A DNA stretch of 12,331 nt from Verrucomicrobiota bacterium (lineage in GTDB: Bacteria; Verrucomicrobiota; Kiritimatiellia; Kiritimatiellales; Pontiellaceae), in contig DOEU01000049.1 of the NCBI GenBank assembly GCA_003532555.1, forward strand, positions 1 to 12,331, in the 5' to 3' direction. Each line of letters starts with the position of its first letter. The first letter of the stretch is position 1. Position numbers and translations under genes: made by a program. Below, one piece after another: positions 7,530 to 12,331 of the stretch. Below the pieces are notes generated by a model that saw only the letters and a list, made by a program, of their open reading frames with translations, ran no database searches and had not been told where the DNA came from.

Positions 7530-10500
7530 CTACTTCTTTTCCCCAGGCTGAGGTATTATCCCCGTAATCGAGCAGGCTTTATCCACATCAAAAAGTGGTT
7601 TGTTATTCATATGCCAAAATATATTCGGTCTATGGGCTTCTTCCATCATTACCCTAATTTCGTTAGCAACTTGCGGGTGTTTTCCCACTACATCCTCTTG
7701 TTCGCTCTCATCTGTTCGTAAATCGTATAATTCTAACTTAGCCCCATTGCGCCGATCCCTCACAATCCCTTTCCAATGATCCATTCGCAAAGCACAATTA
7801 GGCCGCCCTTCATACAATTCCCAATAAAGATACGTATGCTTAGCTTGCTGCTCCTTACGACCCAGCAACTCCGGAACCATAGAAATTCCATCCGTTTTTC
7901 CACGAACAGGTTCGCCTGTTAACTCCGCCAACGTTGGGAGAAAATCCCAGAAAGCAGACAAATGATCTGAAGTCGAACCAGCTTTAATCATACCAGGCCA
8001 ATACGCCAACATGGGCGAACGAACACCACCCTCGTTCATCATTCGCTTCTTACCATTTAATCCGCCTGTGGAGTCAAAAAATTCTCGGGTAAGCCCTCGA
8101 CCGTGGGCACCATTATCTGAATTAAAAATAATCAGCGTATTTTCTGCCAAGCCCAAAGTCTCGATTAACCGCTTGATGCGACCAATATCTCGATCCATCC
8201 GTGAAATCATTGCCGCTTGAATCTGTAAATGCTTCTCCGGCCAATCTTCTTCTTTGTATATACCCAAATCAGGCACCTGCCACCACGTATGTGGAACACA
8301 ATAAGCCAAATATAAAAAGAGAGGCTCCTCTTTGTTTGCTGTAATCCACTTGATTGCTTCTTCTGTCATTAGATCATGACTATAATCTTGGTTCGTAGGG
8401 TCCCACCCATTCGAACTATTCTCCAAATTCACCCATTCACGATTACGCCATAAATGATCTGGATAATAATTATGCGCTTTTCTCTGATCCAAATATCCAA
8501 AGAAATAATCAAATCCCTGATGATTCGGATGACCACTGTTAGCAACTGGGTTATCTTCATCTTTTAGTACGCCACCTAAACCCCACTTACCAATAATTGC
8601 CGTCGTATACCCCGCTCTTTTTGCTAATTTTGCGACGGTCTCCGTCTCTTCGGGTAAAGGCGTCTGACCATTGGGATATCCCGGACTATTCGATCGAATA
8701 TAAGCATGTCCGGAATGCAAACCGGTCATCAATGAACAACGGGAAGGAGCGCATACAGCACTCCCGCAGTAGTGTGCTGAAAAAGTCATCCCATCTTCTG
8801 CCATCGAATCCAATTCTGGTGTCTGAATCAATTTTTGACCATTATAACCGACTTCACCATATCCCAAATCATCCGCCAAAATATAGATGACATTAGGTCG
8901 CTTTGGTTTCTGCAAATCACCAAATTTAATCGAATCTAACACCACACGTGTTCCGGAAGATCCGTTGAAAACAAGTTCAAGTTCCTGAATAGGTTTTTCA
9001 AGAAGGATATGATCGATTTCAATTGAGACCGATTGCAAGGTATCGCTCTTCAACATGGTACCGCGCCCCATCAAAAACCCATTAATCAACAGATTAATCT
9101 CTATATCTTCATCTGTCTTTCCCGACACTTTCAAGACTGCTAAATCCATCTCCATTTTAACCGCTAAGTTACCTCGACAGATTGATCCTGAAGAACCCAT
9201 TAATTTAAAATCAAGCGTTCCCAACTCACCCGCCAATTGCGAAGAGAGATTTTTCGAGCTCCATCCCTCTGTTTGCCAACCTCCACAATCAAATGTAAAA
9301 ATTAGATGCCCGTCTTCCGGGTTTCGACTATTTAACTGCTCCCATTTATCGGATAATCCATCTCCATCCCTATCCTCTCGATATCGCTCATACTCGGGGT
9401 TCACCCCTTCCCCCCAAGGCTGATTCTCCCCATTGGCTTGCAACGTTTTAATCGACTCTTCCTCCGAGCCCATATCACCGGCAGCCAACCATGTATTCAG
9501 CCATCGACGATGTCGCTCCAGCTCGTTTTTAAATTGAGGATTCTCAGCTACATTCTTCGTCATAGACGGATCTCTCTTCACCTCATATAACTCTTCCGCT
9601 GGACGCGCTCCAAAATAGATTGATCGATGCAAATCCGAAAGAGTATTCGATTGATAGAGATTATTTAGATGAAGAAAAGAGGTATGCGTGTCCCGATATT
9701 GTGGCTGCAGAAGAACTCGATCTAATTTATAATTCCGCACGTATCGAAAACGATCTGAACGAATCGAACGCACCCGATCAATAGTATGATCCAACCGATC
9801 CTTATGAGCGCCAACAAATGTGCGTTCCGAAAAGTTAGTAGAAAATAAATCCTGCCCTTCATACCACGAGGGTATTTCAATACCTGCCCAAGTCAACGTC
9901 GTTGCCGATAGATCCAATAGATCAACTAAATCACTCCTCAAAACCCCTCTGGGAACCAATGATTCAGGTCCACACATTACTAAAGGAACATGCAATCCAC
10001 CCTCCGTTGTCATCTGCTTATGACGTAGCAATCGATTGGCACCATGATCCGAAAAATAAACCACGATCGTATTCGTATGCAGTCCTGCTGCTTCTAATCC
10101 CCGCAAGATCTCTCCCACCCGATCATCCTCCGATCGAATCGCATCATAATGCTGAGCCACCACTTCCCGAAAAACTGAATCATCCGGATAGTCTGCAGGC
10201 ACCTTCACGTGATCAGGAGAAACACGCCGTTCCACCGGAAAGCGATCCGTATTCGTCTTTCCACCCTTCGTCTGGATTTGTCCAAAAAAGGGCTGCTGAT
10301 CAACGAGCGATTTAAAATCCGTTGCCGATGATAGGGCGATTGAATAGGCCGACCGATCCCATATAAAGTTATAATCCGCCTTACCATAATTAAACGTCGT
10401 ATAGCCCGCATCCAGCATGAGTTCAGGTAATAAAGCATAGCCATTAGGTAAATAAATCGGGGTACCCTTGCGCGATGATCGATGCTGATGAGCACCAAAG

Positions 10501-10778
10501 CGGATGGCAGACTGCCCCATAATTACCGCCGAACGAGTGGCAGAACAAACCGGTGCTGGTGCAAAAGCGCGCTCAAATAAAACCCCCTGTTCTGCAATCG
10601 AATCAATATGAGGTGTGCCCCCTTGATTTACAGCATCTCCATAACACCCGAGCCAAGGTGAAAGATCTTCAGCATAGATCCATAAAATATTCGGCCGCAT
10701 ACCCTCCGAATATACCTTTCGATGACCCTCCAAATGGAATAGGACTAACCAAATAAAAATATATAAAATAAAACGCAT
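7530..10778 (-). CDS. Two-domain (tandem) S1 sulfatase with calcium-loop and beta-sandwich linker, exported
   Basis: A single 1082-residue frame encodes two complete sulfatases. Residues 1-24 are a signal peptide. Domain 1 (about 28-435) resembles the heparan N-sulfatase-like branch: metal pair Glu37-Asp38 ('YAEDLSPW'), signature C-S-A-T-R at 78-82, Asp244-His245 (SDHG) and Lys254. A linker follows: a calcium-loop motif 'DRDGDGLSDKWE' (469-480) and a beta-sandwich, CBM-like region (about 491-622, 'FDCGGWQTEGW'). Domain 2 (about 626-1080) resembles arylsulfatase A: Asp636-Asp637, signature C-A-P-S-R at 676-680, Lys731 in 'GKWGLGG' where His is normally at 733, His830 and Asp888-Asn889. The two domains are clearly different branches, not a recent internal duplication. 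It lies 4 bases after the GH2 gene. The start has only a weak ribosome site but is the only Met ahead of the signal peptide. Two sulfate positions on one chain are the likely targets. Confidence 0.93.
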   Translation of the reverse strand: MRFILYIFIWLVLFHLEGHRKVYSEGMRPNILWIYAEDLSPWLGCYGDAVNQGGTPHIDSIAEQGVLFERAFAPAPVCSATRSAVIMGQSAIRFGAHQHRSSRKGTPIYLPNGYALLPELMLDAGYTTFNYGKADYNFIWDRSAYSIALSSATDFKSLVDQQPFFGQIQTKGGKTNTDRFPVERRVSPDHVKVPADYPDDSVFREVVAQHYDAIRSEDDRVGEILRGLEAAGLHTNTIVVYFSDHGANRLLRHKQMTTEGGLHVPLVMCGPESLVPRGVLRSDLVDLLDLSATTLTWAGIEIPSWYEGQDLFSTNFSERTFVGAHKDRLDHTIDRVRSIRSDRFRYVRNYKLDRVLLQPQYRDTHTSFLHLNNLYQSNTLSDLHRSIYFGARPAEELYEVKRDPSMTKNVAENPQFKNELERHRRWLNTWLAAGDMGSEEESIKTLQANGENQPWGEGVNPEYERYREDRDGDGLSDKWEQLNSRNPEDGHLIFTFDCGGWQTEGWSSKNLSSQLAGELGTLDFKLMGSSGSICRGNLAVKMEMDLAVLKVSGKTDEDIEINLLINGFLMGRGTMLKSDTLQSVSIEIDHILLEKPIQELELVFNGSSGTRVVLDSIKFGDLQKPKRPNVIYILADDLGYGEVGYNGQKLIQTPELDSMAEDGMTFSAHYCGSAVCAPSRCSLMTGLHSGHAYIRSNSPGYPNGQTPLPEETETVAKLAKRAGYTTAIIGKWGLGGVLKDEDNPVANSGHPNHQGFDYFFGYLDQRKAHNYYPDHLWRNREWVNLENSSNGWDPTNQDYSHDLMTEEAIKWITANKEEPLFLYLAYCVPHTWWQVPDLGIYKEEDWPEKHLQIQAAMISRMDRDIGRIKRLIETLGLAENTLIIFNSDNGAHGRGLTREFFDSTGGLNGKKRMMNEGGVRSPMLAYWPGMIKAGSTSDHLSAFWDFLPTLAELTGEPVRGKTDGISMVPELLGRKEQQAKHTYLYWELYEGRPNCALRMDHWKGIVRDRRNGAKLELYDLRTDESEQEDVVGKHPQVANEIRVMMEEAHRPNIFWHMNNKPLFDVDKACSITGIIPQPGEKK

Positions 10779-10782
10779 TAAA

Positions 10783-12331
10783 TTACTGAATGAACTCTTG
10801 TTGCTGTCGACCCACTTCCATCAGCTTATAATCCTGTAAAGACCGCTCCGTCTCTCTCAATTTTCTTCGCAATGCTTGTACAGTTTCACTCTCATCAAGA
10901 ACCGTCTCAATCCTCGATGGCGTACTCTGCTTCGCTTGTTGATTAAATAAAAGTTTCTGTCGTGGCGCAACCGTCTCAAATTCAATCACCGCCCGATCCG
11001 GTCCATTAAGGCTATCACAAATCACTTCTGCCTCGACCCGAACCACCCCCGACTGAATGCCTGAACGAACCAATGCGACCGCCTCACCCCAAAGGAGTTT
11101 TTGCGGATTCATGCCCAGATCCACTTCTTCGATTAAGGCTCCCGCTCCCGATACATGGAAACGTATATATTCATGACTCATGCGCTTAATTCCCCCACCG
11201 GCATCCACCAAATGAGCCACCACCGGCGTGATATCACTTCCATCCGCTATCGGCTGCGTTCCTGTATCATCAACGCTCAAAACAAGACGCCGTTTTCGAC
11301 CGACTGGCCACCGAACTTGTTCGGCCACTACCTCACCATTTATCAAACCTTCTGCCTTCATAAGCGCACTCTCAACCCATTGCTGATTGATCTTACCATA
11401 GCCTTTTTTATTTTGATTCCTCACATCAACATAGCGGAACACATTCTTAAAAACCACAGGCACACGCGGAACTGGACTTGACTCTACTATCGCGGGCTTC
11501 ACCCCAATTTCTTTGTCGAATAACGTTAAGCGAACTTCTTCACAATTTGTAAACACCGTTACATCCGCAGGAGAAAAAGGTGTCATCAAATGCGCAATAT
11601 AGATAAAGGGCTTCGCTTCAACCAGAGGCACCTGTTTCAACCCTTCAGTGGGAAGAAGACTCTTGAAGAGGAAATAGGAAAATTTAGGCTGACGGTATGC
11701 ATCCATAATCCCTCCCCAAAATGGATCCGGATGATACCCCCGTTGATGATCAAACGAATGCCACAACGTGGCTCCTACCAACGCCGGACTTGCCGTATAT
11801 ACTTTCGTTAACGAGGGCCAGCTTTTTTCCTGACCAGCATCCACCCACTCTTCACAAAAATAGTGCATTGCCTGCCGGATCTGAGGTTCCTCTCCCCACT
11901 GTTTTGCCACGCGACTAACCGAATTATGATCCACCCAATTATCGACAAAATCACCCCACTCACGCTTAAACACACTCTTCTCTTTGTGCGACCAAACTGT
12001 ATCATCCGCATATAAGACATCGAATAAATCCTGAGACTGTACCCGATCCGTTCGCGAATCCGTGGCGGTATAGAAACCCAAAAAAGGATACTCTTCCTGA
12101 GCAGCTGCTGTTGCTTGTTCTGCATACGTGGCCGGAAAATGAGTTTCATTCGGAATCACTTCCCAAAGAAGCATCGAAGGACGATTGCGTTCCAATCGAA
12201 CCAATTTACGAACATCTTCCAACATTCGTTCCATAAAAATAGGTTCCTCATTCCAAAACTGCCACCCAGGAATTGTGGTAACCATAAAAAGCCCCAACGC
12301 ATCGCACGCATCCATAAAAGCCGGATCTTGA
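10783..12331 (-). CDS. GH2-family glycoside hydrolase (beta-galactosidase type), 5' end outside the window
   Basis: The frame is open to the right edge: codons before the Met at 12315 read Q-D-P-A-F, which continues the usual GH2 phrase 'QDPAFMDACDALGLF', so that Met is internal and the N-terminal domains are cut off. Counting that Met as 1, 'WEVIPNETHFP' places the acid/base at Glu57 after Asn56, and 'KREWGDF' places the nucleophile at Glu119. The barrel ends near residue 215 ('WGGIMDAYRQPKFSYF'). The following 220-450 are beta-sandwich domains of the kind found at the C-terminus of long GH2 beta-galactosidases. The last 50 residues are charged and helical (RRKLRETERSL...), possibly a short coiled coil. 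It should release terminal beta-galactose or a related sugar from oligosaccharides, probably in the periplasm. It heads the visible cluster, 4 bases ahead of the double sulfatase. Family call secure; exact sugar unknown. Confidence 0.93.
   Translation of the reverse strand, partial: QDPAFMDACDALGLFMVTTIPGWQFWNEEPIFMERMLEDVRKLVRLERNRPSMLLWEVIPNETHFPATYAEQATAAAQEEYPFLGFYTATDSRTDRVQSQDLFDVLYADDTVWSHKEKSVFKREWGDFVDNWVDHNSVSRVAKQWGEEPQIRQAMHYFCEEWVDAGQEKSWPSLTKVYTASPALVGATLWHSFDHQRGYHPDPFWGGIMDAYRQPKFSYFLFKSLLPTEGLKQVPLVEAKPFIYIAHLMTPFSPADVTVFTNCEEVRLTLFDKEIGVKPAIVESSPVPRVPVVFKNVFRYVDVRNQNKKGYGKINQQWVESALMKAEGLINGEVVAEQVRWPVGRKRRLVLSVDDTGTQPIADGSDITPVVAHLVDAGGGIKRMSHEYIRFHVSGAGALIEEVDLGMNPQKLLWGEAVALVRSGIQSGVVRVEAEVICDSLNGPDRAVIEFETVAPRQKLLFNQQAKQSTPSRIETVLDESETVQALRRKLRETERSLQDYKLMEVGRQQQEFIQ

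Noticed and set aside
1269..8877. Near-identical short stretches at about 1269-1285 and 8861-8877, considered as a direct repeat.
   Set aside because: Both encode the conserved sulfatase metal-binding motif (ADDLGYG), so the match is explained by protein conservation.
9902..10315. Plus-strand frame of 137 codons and other long plus-strand frames opposite the double sulfatase and the GH2 gene.
   Set aside because: They are low-complexity (His, Pro, Ser rich) products of the GC-richer antisense strand, opposite conserved catalytic domains.
9600..10800. Apparent excess of GATC and CGATCG sites.
   Set aside because: They fit Asp-Arg, Ser-Asp-Arg and similar codon pairs in an Arg/Asp-rich coding region; no regular spacing was seen.
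11808..12149. Minus-strand frame of 113 codons overlapping the GH2 gene in another frame.
   Set aside because: Arg/Ile-rich translation without motifs, while the GH2 frame holds both catalytic Glu motifs in the same stretch.

Overview
The window looks like part of a polysaccharide-utilisation gene cluster from a marine, carbohydrate-degrading bacterium. My best guess is the Planctomycetota-Verrucomicrobiota-Lentisphaerae/Kiritimatiellae group. The reasons are the density of Cys-type S1 sulfatases, a 'DxDxDG..D.WE' calcium-loop linker of a kind often seen in Verrucomicrobia, the GH2 style, and the absence of SusC/SusD genes in this stretch. The phylum is inferred from style only; no RNA gene or marker gene is present.

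All seven genes lie on the minus strand and read from right to left. Upstream to downstream they are: a GH2 beta-galactosidase-type enzyme whose 5' end is outside the window (10783-12331); a 1082-residue protein carrying two complete sulfatase domains (7530-10778); a Tat-exported five-bladed beta-propeller hydrolase (6342-7460); a GH86-type beta-agarase/porphyranase (4349-6319); an S1 sulfatase (2814-4352); an SGNH/GDSL hydrolase (1378-2817); and a further S1 sulfatase whose 3' end is outside the window (1-1385). Spacing is -8, -4, -4, 22, 69 and 4 bases. The last four genes have overlapping or near-touching ends, so this is almost certainly one operon or two abutting ones. No RNA genes, mobile elements, CRISPR arrays or terminators were seen, and there is no gene-free stretch longer than 69 bases.

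The proposed role is breakdown of a sulfated red-algal galactan, porphyran or agar. The GH86 enzyme would cut the chain inside at beta-linked galactose. Four sulfatase active sites in three proteins would remove sulfate esters at different positions. The SGNH enzyme would remove an acyl group. The GH2 enzyme and the beta-propeller enzyme would trim the resulting oligosaccharides. Every complete protein starts with a Sec-like or Tat export signal, so the work happens in the periplasm or outside the cell. The substrate is inferred mainly from the GH86 call.

Base composition changes along the window. The GH2 and double-sulfatase genes are GC-richer (about 42-57% in rows counted by hand), while the five downstream genes are AT-rich (about 28-42%). 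This suggests the cluster was assembled from parts with different histories.
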